A program made the translations under genes and the position numbers. This document shows positions 47,163-57,299 of a DNA stretch of 64,000 bases, one piece after another. The notes under the pieces were generated by a model. It was given only the letters and a program-made list of their open reading frames with translations, was not told the DNA's origin and ran no database searches. Origin of the DNA: Sipunculus nudus. Taxonomy: Eukaryota > Annelida > Sipuncula > Golfingiida > Sipunculidae. Location: contig CM049306.1 of NCBI GenBank assembly GCA_026874595.1, forward strand, positions 8,736,519 through 8,800,518, read 5' to 3'. How positions within the stretch are numbered: the first letter of the stretch is position 1; each line of letters starts with the position of its first letter.

Positions 47163-48551
47163 CTATAGTTTTTGGGGATTTGTTGTTGGGCCCTTTTTAT
47201 GAATAGGGTATATTATAGCTTCACACCACTCCGATGGAAAAACACCTTTATTAAGGATACTATTAAATAACTGTAGGATATTTTCTGACAAATAAATAAA
47301 TGTCTGTTTCAATATTTCAACTGTTATTCCATCTGGGCCTGGCGATTTTCCATTTTTCATTTGATTAAGTGCTTGTTTAACTTCATCCATTGTTATTTTA
47401 CTATTTAATTCATCATCTTCCCAATTACAGTGACTTTCCTGTTTCAAGAAGTCACTGACGTATTGTTTAAACTGTATATCAACTTCAGTCTTTGAATTAT
47501 TCAGTAGTGTCATAAAATGCTCATACCAGTTTCTGGGTTCAATTCCTGTAGTTCTATGTTTTCTATTAATCATTTTTATGTTCTTCCACATAGTATTCAT
47601 ATCTGATGCACTTAATACTTTGTTTGCCTCATCAGCTAATCTCTTCTCTTTCTTTACTTTACAGATTTGTTTAAATTTTGATTTTGCATGCTTATAATTG
47701 TTAAGGTCAGTTATTACATTGGATTTTCTATATCTGTTTAGTGCTAAGTATTTATTATTTTTCATTAATTCACATTCCGCATCCCACCAATCTGGTTGTA
47801 ATACTTTTCTATTATCAAAATTCTTTACTTTACACTTTGTTGAGAGTCTCTGTAGAATCATTGTGAATATTGTACCTGCTTTATCAGGATTTGTTTCTAG
47901 CTCTTCCTTAAATGAATGTAATAATTGTACACCCACACCTTGTTGTAATTCTGAACATATTTTATCCAAATCCATTGTAGAAATCTTATATTTTTCCCAT
48001 TTCCTTAATTCAATGAATTGTGGTAATGCCTCCTCACTCCTTTCTTCCATTGTGTCAACAGTAAGTATACATCTTACAGGAAAGTGGTCAGAGATATCAC
48101 AATTCACAACCTTAAAACTTTGTATTAAACTAAATATCTGGCTACTAACTATTACATAAAAAAAAAAAAAAAAACTATAGTCAACCACACTGCAACCACT
48201 GTGTGTTATACAAGTGAATTCACCCGGTATATCTGGACTCACCCTACCATTCAGTATAAATAAATTTTTTTCACAACATAACTGCTGTAAAGTATATCCA
48301 AATTTGTTGGTTACACAATCTTTTGATATTCTTGGTACATTACATGTAATGCCCGATACAGAGGTGTCCACCCCAAGGTATTTCAGTGAATCATTTTCAA
48401 TTATATCTGTTACCTTTCCAGTTCTGGCATTAAAGTCTCCCATAATGATAAAATCTAAATCGCCATATTCTGTAATAGTTTCTGTTAATATGTTTTCTAG
48501 TCTAATGATCCCATCACTTTCTGTCTTGTTTTCATAAAAGGGAGAACCCAT
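47163..48551 (-). pseudogene. LINE ORF2 endonuclease and RT N-terminus
   Basis: 462-residue frame. It holds the APE-type endonuclease motifs IIMGDFNARTG and CDISDHFPVRC, a linker with WWDAECELMKNNKYLALNRY, then RT motifs MKNGKSPGPDGITVEILK and YPIHKKG. An A-run causes a polyphenylalanine stretch (around 48160). The frame ends early at 47163 because one extra base interrupts the NYRGISLL motif. The N-terminus (ITETWANDDDDY, GRGGVLVYV) lies upstream at about 48850-48564, behind an in-frame TAA at 48561-48563. Confidence 0.9.
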
Positions 48552-48958
48552 CGGGGCAACTTAACAACTTACTATAGCCAAATCAGTCAACACACCTAAC
48601 GTACCTTCCTTTATAATCAAAATAATTATGTCTGTGTATTTAATAACCTTCCTAATCACAACATCAGTGGTTTTGTGAACATATACCAAAACCCCACCTC
48701 TACCCAGCTCCCCCCTTGCTTTACCATATCCTTTATAATCTGTAAAAGCATGTATATAGTCATCATCATCATTTGCCCAGGTTTCTGTTATATCTATTAT
48801 ATGACTCTCATGTGCTAGTTTTTTTACTTCACTTGTGTCTAGTTATTTTTTAGTCCATTAGCAAGGTCAGTCTCCAAAGGTGAACCTGTAACAGAAAACA
48901 GATTAATTTGATCAGGATTTTCACATGAATTTAGTTTACCAAGACCCCGGCCTATTTC

Positions 48959-49605
48959 CTAGAATCTCCCCCTAACTGGCTTTATGTTCTCACTGGTATT
49001 GTCCCATACATAAGTTTGACCATCTAGGACCAGCTTGTCAAAATTAAGGTATGCTGATTTGCTATCTTCCCTGGCCTTTAGCATATGTGATATTAAGTTA
49101 CTTCTAACTTTCCTCACTGCTTCACTATAATCATTTACCACTCTTATTTCTGATTCCCTTAAATGCTCCCTAGACTTTTCCATTACAATTTCTTTCTCTT
49201 TGTACCGAGTAAACTTTATAATAACAGGCCTAGGTTTACCCCTCCTATTTTTAACAGGTAGCCTATGTGCTCTAGTTTATCATCTGTATCACAGTCAATT
49301 TTCAGCTTTTCTGTCACAACTTTTCTGATTTTCTCCTCGCAGTCTTTCCAAGTTTCCTTCCCCTCACTCTCTGGAATTCCATGAAAAATCGCATTCTGCC
49401 TTCTGGATTGGTCCTCAAGCTGATTACATTTTCTACGAAGGTCTTTGTTTTCTTGTTCCAGTTCTGTCACTCTCTCAACAACATTCTGCAGCCTAGACTC
49501 CAGGGTTTTGATTTGTCCAGCAAGTTCTGACAGTTGCTGTTGCCCATTTGACTGACCTGTTGGGTGTATACCAAAAGGGTCTCCCTCACTGACAGTGGTT
49601 GTCAT
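48959..49605 (-). pseudogene. LINE ORF1, coiled coil and RNA-binding-like part
   Basis: Two frames split near 49200 by a frameshift. The first (49605-49216) begins with a low-complexity start. It then has a heptad coiled coil (LAGQIKTLESRLQNVVERV, TELEQENKDLRRKCNQLED) followed by RRQNAIFHGIPES and EEKIRKVVTEKLKI, the arrangement seen in L1-type ORF1 proteins that chaperone element RNA. The second (49183-48959) carries the downstream EKSREHLRESEIRVVNDYSE part. Confidence 0.82.
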
Positions 49606-49871
49606 TTGGGATGGGAATGTGGCTGACTACCCTGACTGCTACTAACCGGTGTCGAAGTAAAACTTGAGTCAGCAACAGTTGTCCCCTCTAGGGTAATGCT
49701 ACCCTCTGCATTTGCAACAAGTTTATATTGTAATGTAGTCCTTGTGTTCGGGGGTACTTGTCTATTACCCTGCCCTTGGCCTTGTTTACTGGTCTTGGGA
49801 GGGCTGGTAGGTGGTCCGGAATTCAGCTCTACATCCCCCGCTAGCACCAAAAGTATACTTATCAGTATCAA
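49602..49871 (-). pseudogene. LINE ORF1 N-terminus with 2A-like motif
   Basis: An 89-residue frame that opens with a short hydrophobic stretch followed by AGDVELNSGP (codons at 49813-49835). 2A-like sequences ending DVExNPGP at the N-terminus of ORF1 are known in marine invertebrate APE-type LINEs. Here the first conserved proline is serine, which is expected to abolish or weaken ribosome skipping. The rest is a P/Q/S/T-rich linker leading to the coiled-coil part. The frame ends four bases past the next start. Confidence 0.78.
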
Positions 49872-50447
49872 GCACCTGACAGTTGGCTGGAGAAGTCTGT
49901 TGTTTACATGGAGAGTCTCCGGTTGCCCATGCGGGGCCTCTCATACCCGGAGTAAAAGTTCCTATTCTGGCCCTCCTGTCCTCTACACTGATGCCCATTT
50001 CAGTGTTTATGCGATATACAGCACTAATGAATGTTCATTTATCATGTAACACGTATCTTAATCTTCAAATTGCCTTAGGTATAAATATTTCCTATTCAGT
50101 TCTCTGCTTGTGGAAAGCATGTCCAACCGCTTCAGGTCTCTGTTACCCTTCAGGGTTACCGTTAATGTAAATCACATGTTTATTTAGAGTTAGACCTTGG
50201 TGGGTACAAAATAAGTGTTGGAAAATTTCTTTTTTTTTTTTTTTACAAATGCCTAAAGTGAGAATCATTATAAAGATCACAATTTTAGTTTTATATTCAA
50301 TTCTCCACTTCTCAAACTTTGATTTACTATTCTTTTTACCTCACTTTTTGTATATGCTATTTGTGTTATCATTTTCATTTTAGTGAACTTGGCATTTAAA
50401 ATATCATCACAATAACATGATATATAACATTTGTTATTATGTCACAG

Positions 50448-50514
50448 GTAATGGGGCCTTGATGTTGATTGGTCCAGCAGTTCATATAACAGAACCAGTG
50501 TTACAGCTTGTCAG
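50448..50514 (+). CDS. AP5B1: AP5B1 exon 11 of window
   Basis: Exon of 67 bp, phase 1 in and phase 2 out, acceptor TATGTCACAG and donor GTCAG|GTCAGC. It encodes GNGALMLIGPAVHITEPVLQ and LVR. It aligns with the human region APALVRLSLGSHR just after the HEAT solenoid. Confidence 0.72.
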
Positions 50515-51066
50515 GTCAGCAGGTTTATTCATGGTATACACTGTCAGTTGTTCATTTACTGAGACCCTCAGTACCTCTGCCTGTTACAAATGATCTTCAG
50601 TCTTTAGCCTTTTATTTGACAAATCTTCCCTAATTAATTTGCAAAATTACATGTTAAATAACTATCATCCCAGAGTAGTATTTTTCAACATATGGTTCTT
50701 CTTGTTGTTAGAATTGAAAGGTTGTATTGGTTAATGAGAAAACATTTTTGAGGAGAATTTTAACTCAGATGACTTAGCTCATGCTACCTGTTCTTTTAGT
50801 TTAGTTTAATCCCAAATACAATAGATGGTGCTGTTATATAACAAAAACTGGCTTACCTATCTTAATATCAATAGATAATACAACAACACATCCATGACAG
50901 ATGAACATGTTGTTTCACAGGCCATAGAAATACATATAAATAACATGGCCAAAGATAATTTGTAAAGTATGTGTAGTAAGCAACAGATACAACAAAAGTT
51001 TATTTCCAACCTTGCTCATTACATATTTCATCAGTATAATAAATTTATGTTTGTTGATTGTCTCAG

Positions 51067-51166
51067 AAGAACTGAACATCTTGTGATGTCGGACGTGATA
51101 AAAGGGCCTCTGATTCAGAGTAACAAACTGCTCCCTGTCATGATACACACAGATAGTTACCATCAG
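51067..51166 (+). CDS. AP5B1: Possible AP5B1 exon 12 of window
   Basis: Open stretch with acceptor GATTGTCTCAG and donor CATCAG|GTGGTG. It encodes RTEHLVMSDVIKGPLIQSNK and LLPVMIHTDSYHQ, and VIKGPL resembles RVKGPLPVLKL in human AP5B1. The phase in is correct. The phase out (0) does not fit the exon at 52501, so a small exon is missing or the donor is wrong. Confidence 0.5.
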
Positions 51167-51287
51167 GTGGTGCAGCAATAACCCCTTGAACAAATTAAGT
51201 GAAATACCTGAGAATTTAGGTGAAAATATTGGCATTGACTCCCCTTAGGACACATTTTTGCATCATTCATGACATTTCAAAACTAAA

Positions 51288-52348
51288 TACCGTATTTATT
51301 CTAAATTGGGGACCACTTAAAAATAATTAATTTTCTCAGAGGTTGAGATAATGGAGGATATTTGAAAATTATCTTCCTGCAGAATTTGCAGTGGTCGAGA
51401 TTTTAGAAGCATGCGGTGGGATAACCTTCCCTAGAGAACCCGAGCTGCTCTGATACTCGAGCGATCATATTGATTGAGTGATTATATGGGTGTTTATAAG
51501 TTTGTTTTGTTAATTTCCTACAAACGGGCTTCCAACTGTCACATGAAAAAATATGGAGTCCGCCAATGACTAATCAAACTGAGCTCAGTCACTTTACAAA
51601 ATGATCACTACTCGCGTATAGGTACGATCACTTGACTTAGACAGCAATTCATGTAACTACCAGCTGTTTCAAGTTTACCCACCAGGCGGCGATATTGGCA
51701 GGCCGAAAAGGGACAAGCAGCTGCACGGAAGTTGGAAGAAGGCTTTATAAAAAATAACTTCCTATTATCAGATAACTTTTATTTGTATAATACGTAATAA
51801 ATATAGGAAAGTATAGGCGCGTTAAATTACATACGACGGGAAATGGTCCTAGCTCCCATGCCCTCGATCGGGCCCTGTTTTGTACGTGTGGTCACCCATC
51901 CAAAAACTAGGCGGCATCGTTTAAGCTTAACTAAGATGACAGTTTCAACTGTGTCCCAGTTGTTCCACCGCGTGTGCCTTCCCGTTTCTTGAAATTCTTG
52001 CTAAATATCCCACGTGAATTGCACATGTGCGTGCCAGGAAAGGTACACAAGTTTGCTTCATATGGACACCCATTTGGAACTTGAACACTTTATCATGTTT
52101 ATATATTATAATGAAAAACGCATCTTTATATCTTCAAAATTTTTTTATTGCAAACAAGTTTGATGTGGATGCTCGGTGTAATAAGAATCTAGTCAGATAC
52201 AAACTGCGGTGCCCGCGAGAGATGGAGCATTTCACCTAAACATCGTCAACAGTCACGAAATTAGAGTCATTTTAGTAATTATGCTTTCAAAATATTTTTG
52301 GGGGTCGAGGAATAAGAGGAATTGCCAAATTGGAATAAATACGATACC
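51288..52348. mobile_element. Non-autonomous TIR element
   Basis: The left TACCGTATTTATTCTAAATT and the right AATTGGAATAAATACGATA form imperfect terminal inverted repeats about 1.06 kb apart within an AP5B1 intron. The interior is unrelated to the other elements in the window and has no transposase frame. Family not assigned. Confidence 0.6.
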
Positions 52349-52500
52349 TGCATATACAAGGCGTGGCCATGGAGGAGATGCATGACAAAAGTCATGTGTG
52401 ACCGCTTTCAGTTATAATATGGATGTTACATGTAAGATCAACAAATATTTTCTTGTTGTCGTTTACTAAAAAAACGAATAATTCATGTTCATTATTGTAG

Positions 52501-52565
52501 GAATGGACCAAGGCATGTCACCTGTGATAAGTTTAAGAATATTACCTATAAGGAAGACCCTGAAG
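52501..52565 (+). CDS. AP5B1: AP5B1 exon 13 of window
   Basis: Exon of 65 bp, acceptor TTATTGTAG and donor GAAG|GTAACT. In phase 2 it reads NGPRHVTCDKFKNITYKEDP, which continues without a stop into the exon at 52672. The competing frame hits a stop in the next exon. The amino-acid match to human is weak in this fast-evolving linker. Confidence 0.6.
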
Positions 52566-52671
52566 GTAACTTCTAACCTTATCATTTGGTTAATATTCAA
52601 TTTCATATTGATATTATCAGTTTCTAAATATATTATATGTAATATCCTCTCACTATTACTTTTCTCTGCAG

Positions 52672-52751
52672 CTCTGTCTTCCTTTCTCAAATATGTGGTG
52701 CAGCTTTGTGAAGTAACTTTTACATCTGGTCTTTCCTTTGAAGAGTTTGAA
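52672..52751 (+). CDS. AP5B1: AP5B1 exon 14 of window
   Basis: Acceptor TTTTCTCTGCAG is strong. The frame reads ALSSFLKYVVQLCEVTFTSG and LSFEEFE up to a weak donor GAA|GTTTAA; a stop follows immediately in the intron. It corresponds to the LELRFRVEGQLY type of beta-sandwich strand at the start of the C-terminal region of the human protein. The donor assignment is uncertain. Confidence 0.6.
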
Positions 52752-52846
52752 GTTTAAGATTACCTGTGTTCTGGTTAATGATATTTATGAATCATATACT
52801 TGCAATATCACATAGTAATTGCTTGTGTCACAAAACAGATTTGAAG

Positions 52847-52924
52847 AACCAGATCATCTGTGGCTTGACATCTCAGGTTTACACCAAGATCACCTTGGAC
52901 TACCATCTCTACTATGATTCAAGG
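52847..52924 (+). CDS. AP5B1: AP5B1 exon 15 of window
   Basis: The frame reads NQIICGLTSQVYTKITLDYH and LYYDSR before donor AGG|GTCAGA, and joins in phase to the next exon. The 5' border is uncertain. TTGAAG at 52846 keeps phase with the previous exon but has a poor pyrimidine tract, while AAACAG at 52838 is a better acceptor but changes the phase. Confidence 0.6.
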
Positions 52925-53622
52925 GTCAGAGCAAGTTTTTTTTTTTTACATTTTTAGACACAGGTACCCTGAAGCAAATCCCATTAACCAAGGTAACCCC
53001 CTAAAATATAAAGATATAAACACTCCAAAAATACCAATGCATTTGTTGCAACTCCTCTTCCCCACTGCTTTATTACCGTAAATTATCTAACTTAAGCCGC
53101 ATGTCTATTACAAGCCGCACCCAGACTTTCCCATACCCTGTCTGTGATGCCCTGAGAAAAAGAAGATCTGGAAAACCCCCTTTAAAGCTGCACCTAGTAA
53201 ACCAGGTGTCTTTGATATTATCATTAAACAATAAGCATTGACTAGCCATTGAGTTGTGGCTTACCATTGAAGGTGAAATTAATTTCACTATAATTATAAT
53301 TACTGCATATAAGTGGGGAAATTATTACTGCCCTGATTGAAAAGGGGTGCCCAATAGTGATCTTCTTGTCCATCTGGCTTTTCGTCCATCAGTGGTGCTT
53401 TCTTTTGCTCAAATTATTATACCATTTTGAGGAACTGGAATTCACAGTGTCAAAATTAAGGGCCTTTGTGATCCAAAACCTGTAGTTATATTATTACACT
53501 TGTGCTATAATTATTGCATATAAGTGAATGATCTTGTGATTTCACTGATGTAAGGTATTTGTGATCTTATGTGTGACTTTGCAATGTGTGCATTAAATTA
53601 GGAACATAATCTCTATTTCTAG

Positions 53623-53701
53623 GCCATTTCTGATGACCTTGGTGACCTGAATACTGCATTCCTGCAGTTTATGACACCAGAGACTTACCAGCCCCTGCCA
53701 G
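53623..53701 (+). CDS. AP5B1: AP5B1 exon 16 of window
   Basis: Exon of 79 bp, phase 0 in and phase 1 out, acceptor CTATTTCTAG and donor CCAG|GTATAG. It encodes AISDDLGDLNTAFLQFMTPE and TYQPLP. The following intron contains the plus-strand TALE gene. Confidence 0.75.
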
Positions 53702-54549
53702 GTATAGTACACTTGTATAAAAGTTATGTTAACACATTATATGATGATAGTAGATTTTAATGTCAAACATTTGAGTTAATATATGAAGGGATTCAAGCTA
53801 CATCATCCCAATTTGGATCAGAATATTTGACTTTCCTAAAACACCAGACAGCATCTTGTCAAGTCAGTATCACATATACTGTGTGCCAGTTGGTCCAGAT
53901 TTAGGTTTTGATAAACATTGAAATCAACAATAATAAGACCAATAAGTGGTCTGAATTGACAGGTGGTCTCATTTGACAAATCAGCTGTTGCCCATTTGAA
54001 CACTTTCTCTTAAGGGTGGTTTTAATAGACGGGTGATCTTTTTAGACAAGAGATCTTTCAAACATGTTCCACTTTATATAGCTAAATAATTGATACTATA
54101 GATTTACCTGTGTGTCATAGCTATCATTTATTGATTTAGTCCATTATTCTGACAACAAAACTTGTTAATAGATATTACATATAACAGTAGTTTAAAAGAT
54201 AAATAAATCAGTTCGACAGAAAATAAAAACCTGTGATTGTTTTAAGTTACAACACATTTTATAATGTTTACAAACGAATGTTAACTGGCAAATGTGTGAT
54301 TAAGTTGTGAATGCATTGAAATTAATGTCAGTTTGGTAGCTCTTGCCAATGTCAGCATAATTATTTAAATTTAATAACAGTTTTGTATACTCATACAAAA
54401 TAGGATAATTAGAATATCTTCATACTTATAAAACCTGTACTTAAACACATGCAAAAAAATTTATTTAAAATCATATCATGTTGTCTGTCTGCTTCCATGG
54501 TATATGTTGTGTACATGCAAGGAGTACCATTAATGAGTTCCACCTGATT
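53702..54549. other. AP5B1 intron before TALE copy 3
   Basis: AT-rich sequence with no recognised element or gene. Around 53940-54060 there are GACAGGTGGTCTCATTTGAC and related motifs resembling pogo-type TIR sequence (compare 40490-40530), possibly an old remnant. Confidence 0.4.
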
Positions 54550-54890
54550 GACTCATGCTGCTCAGGACTCAGTGACAGTTTGAGCAGGTTTGAGTCAAAC
54601 ATACTCAGTATTGACTAATTAAACCTCAAAACAACTCAGGACAGACCAATTAAAACTCAGAATGAACTCACAAACATCACTTCCTAGCTCATGAACTGAG
54701 TTTGACAAATTCCTGAACAGTGATGGCATTGTTAGTGTCACTTGTAAGGTGTTGACAAAAACTCATGTGTCAAACCTGTCAGTTTGTGTGATGGAGTATA
54801 AATACTGAGCTCATGTTGTGAGTACATCACACAGTGACTGAGTAACCATCAAGTAACATTGCTCTTGTTGTTAGTAATCATCACTTCATC
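54550..54890 (+). promoter_or_regulatory. Conserved upstream block and TATA box of TALE copy 3
   Basis: Homologous to the 5' flanks of copies 1 and 2. TATAAATA is at 54797-54804, 94 bp before the ATG. Upstream are CTCAGGACTCAGTGACAG, GGTTTGAGTCAAAC and CTAATTAAACCTC. The repeated TGAGTCA-like palindromes would suit bZIP factors, and TAATTA would suit homeodomain proteins; both are inferences. Confidence 0.65.
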
Positions 54891-56141
54891 ATGGATCTAC
54901 TTCAGACCAGATCCCAGGTTGTGGGACAAACATCACAGACCAATACACAGGGGTCATACCCAGGACAACAGGGATACCACAAAAACCATCAGTACCTGAG
55001 TTATACACAGAGGGCAGCACAGATCCTTGGTACCCAGCAGTATCCTCACTATGGTTACCCAGGATACCATTCACCACAGTATGGAGGTGCCACCACACCC
55101 CTCCACCACATGGACATGTGCAGATACAGCACCACACCAGCACAGCCAGGGGTTCATCCAGCATCAGGCTTCTCAACACCAGTCAGCAGCTACATGTTCC
55201 CCCAGTGGAGCTACCCCAGCCAGCAGTACCTGTACCCAGGGACCAGTGTACCCAGCAGTCCCCAGATGATGTACTACACACCTGTACACTCTACACCCAA
55301 GTGGCACTCACAGGTCACCAGAGGTCAGGGGTCAAGGTTCACTCAGGATCTGTCTAGCAGCAAACAGAGCTTCAACATTACACCTTCAACCACCAGAGAC
55401 TCAGGGATACACTCTTTACCATCACTGTCACTAGAGGGCAGCAGTAGCTACTCACCAACAGCATCTAAAGACTTGAGAAACAGCAAGGAATCAGAGAATA
55501 CCAGTAGTCCTGACTGTACCAGCAGAGACAAAAACAGCACCATCGCTACAGCCCTGTCACTGTCTGGGATCAGTAAGGAAGATCTGCTTCCTCTGTCACC
55601 GCTGTCATTCACAGAAGAGGACGTCTTCCCACCACTGTCACCAACATCTCTGATCAAACGAACACCACACAAACCTGTCACAGTCAACAAGACTCAGAAA
55701 TCAGTCACCACCACAGTGACAGTAACTACAGAGCAGCAGGAGCCTGCCAGCAGTGTCGCCACCTGTCCAGCACAGAGACAGACAAGCACCAAGTCTCGCT
55801 GTAAACCCAAGTTCCTGAGCAAGGAGGCTGTAGCCATCATGGACAGCTGGTTTGACCAACACCTGGCTCACCCCTACCCCAGTCAAGAGGAGAAGGAAGA
55901 CATGGCACTGCGGGGAGGCATCACCCTGACCCAGGTCAACTCATGGTTTAACAACAGACGTAACCGCAGCTTCAACACAGGCCCCAAGAGACAAAAGAGG
56001 AAGCTGGAGGAGCAACTGGTCAGTCTGTGTCAGAACTTAACAGCAAGTAACAGCGGGGCAGTTCCTGGTGCCATCGTACACGAGATCTCCTCCCTCATCC
56101 AACAGAATCTGCAGTCCAGCAAGAGGACCAGGCTACACTGA
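54891..56141 (+). CDS. TALE-class homeobox gene, copy 3
   Basis: An intact intronless ORF of 416 residues starting MDLLQTRSQVVGQTSQ. The whole protein aligns with copies 1 and 2. The homeodomain (about residues 304-366) has the TALE insertion HPYPS and WFNNRRNR, with MALRGG in place of MAQRGG. The N-terminal region is Tyr/Pro/Gln/Ser-rich, and the end is SSKRTRLH. It is on the sense strand of AP5B1, in the intron between 53701 and 57072, so its orientation is opposite to copies 1 and 2. Having its own TATA box and poly(A) signal argues for independent transcription. Confidence 0.92.
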   Translation: MDLLQTRSQVVGQTSQTNTQGSYPGQQGYHKNHQYLSYTQRAAQILGTQQYPHYGYPGYHSPQYGGATTPLHHMDMCRYSTTPAQPGVHPASGFSTPVSSYMFPQWSYPSQQYLYPGTSVPSSPQMMYYTPVHSTPKWHSQVTRGQGSRFTQDLSSSKQSFNITPSTTRDSGIHSLPSLSLEGSSSYSPTASKDLRNSKESENTSSPDCTSRDKNSTIATALSLSGISKEDLLPLSPLSFTEEDVFPPLSPTSLIKRTPHKPVTVNKTQKSVTTTVTVTTEQQEPASSVATCPAQRQTSTKSRCKPKFLSKEAVAIMDSWFDQHLAHPYPSQEEKEDMALRGGITLTQVNSWFNNRRNRSFNTGPKRQKRKLEEQLVSLCQNLTASNSGAVPGAIVHEISSLIQQNLQSSKRTRLH

Positions 56142-56524
56142 TGTACCTGCAGCCCAGCAAGAGGACCAGGCTACACTGATGTACCTGCAGCCCAGCAAGA
56201 GGACCAGGCTACACTTATGTACATGTAGCCTAGCAAGAGGACCAGGCTACACTGATATACCTGCAGTTCAGCAAGAGGTCCAGGCTACACTGATGTACCT
56301 ACAGCCCAGCAAGAGGACCAGGCTATACTGATGTACCTACAGCCCAGCAAAAGGACCAGGCTATACTGATGTACCTGCAGTTCAGCAAGAGAGCCAGAGT
56401 ACACTGACGTACCTGCAGTCCAGTAAGAAGGACCAGGCTACACTGATGTACCTGCAGTCCAGAAAGAGGACCAGGATACACTGACGTACCTGCAGTTCAG
56501 CAAGAGGACCAGGCTTTACACTTA
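56103..56524 (+). repeat. 38-bp array from the 3' end of TALE copy 3
   Basis: About 11 copies of the 38-bp unit CTGCAGCCCAGCAAGAGGAC plus CAGGCTACACTGATGTAC. The first copy is the final nine codons, TGA stop and 7 bp of 3'UTR. A frame-shifted ORF through the array (56068-56331) is a by-product. Confidence 0.94.
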
Positions 56525-56726
56525 AGAGACTGACTTTGTGACTTGTTCATGTTATTATGTTAATTTCTAATCATAAACCCTCATATCACATTGTATAAAA
56601 GGTCATTTAGTATTTATTTGTATAAAGGTCTGTAAAAAATATTATGTATATCACTGTATGTGATCAAAATGTGTGAACTGTGTGTCATGTATCATTATGA
56701 GAACAAAGTGCCATATGTATATATAA

Positions 56727-56732
56727 AATAAA
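56727..56732 (+). terminator. Poly(A) signal of TALE copy 3
   Basis: AATAAA in the context AAATAAAGTGATATT, about 590 bp after the stop and conserved with copy 2. Likely the mRNA 3' end signal. Confidence 0.65.
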
Positions 56733-56774
56733 GTGATATTAAAAGATATCTGCTTTCTTACTTGTGGAAAGAGT

Positions 56775-56907
56775 GTGTTTATACAAGTGTGCAGATATCA
56801 GTCATTAGTGTTTATACAAGTGTGCAGATATCAGTCATTAGTGTTTATACAAGTGTGCAGATATCAGTCATTAGTGTTTATACAAGTGTGCAGATATCAG
56901 TCATTAG
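56775..56907 (+). repeat. 33-bp tandem repeat, four copies
   Basis: Four near-identical copies of GTGTTTATACAAGTGTGCAG plus ATATCAGTCATTA. The copy 2 flank has only one related unit (about 31020), so the expansion is specific to the copy 3 locus. Confidence 0.92.
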
Positions 56908-57071
56908 TCAATAAATTAATATATAGCAAAAAGAGTAATAGTTTTGGAGTTGGCCTGGCATTATGATTAAAAAGCGTTAATTCAGTTTGTTGAATTATAT
57001 CTGACAAAATAGATGAAAAAAAACACAAATATTTCTGCCTATGACCCTCTTCATTGTGACATTTCACCTAG

Positions 57072-57243
57072 TCAGGCTGTCAATACCAACTTCTAAGGGT
57101 GAACCTGGCATTTGGTCAAATTCTTCATTCACACCAATGGCTCCTTTGGTATTGCCAGCAGACAATGTAGATAGTCTTTTTATTTCACCAGAACTTCATT
57201 GTATCCACCAAAACAGTTTTGCAGATACTATGTTTTCACATAG
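57072..57243 (+). CDS. AP5B1: AP5B1 exon 17 of window (last visible)
   Basis: Exon of 172 bp, phase 1 in and phase 2 out, excellent acceptor tract ending TTTCACCTAG and donor CATAG|GTCCAC. It encodes VRLSIPTSKGEPGIWSNSSF, then MAPLVLPADNVDSLFISPEL. The second part aligns with LPPLFVNFADLFLPFP of human AP5B1. The phase fits the exon at 53623. The last 80-100 residues are not visible and must lie right of the window or in an intron-separated exon I could not find. Confidence 0.8.
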
Positions 57244-57299
57244 GTCCACTGTGTTTGTTTCTGGAGATCTCCTTTAAGACATTTGGACCAACCTTTCCG

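Larger units (their letters stand above)
44824..50161 (-). mobile_element. Near full-length, broken APE-type LINE
   Basis: Minus-strand non-LTR retrotransposon of about 5.3 kb with ORF1 (about 49990-48959) and ORF2 (about 48850-45515: endonuclease, RT, C-terminal zinc-knuckle-like part). The 3' end on the left is GTTCTGTTCTGTT-like. TTAATG at 44818-44823 and 50162-50167 is a plausible target duplication. A nonsense codon and several frameshifts inactivate it. Same family as 35.3-39.4 kb. It lies in the AP5B1 intron between 44634 and 50448, antisense to the gene. Confidence 0.87.

Noticed and set aside
56068-56331. 87-residue ORF over the copy 3 array (GPGYTDVPAAQQEDQ-type)
   Set aside because: It is a frame-shifted reading of the 38-bp repeat overlapping the TALE stop.
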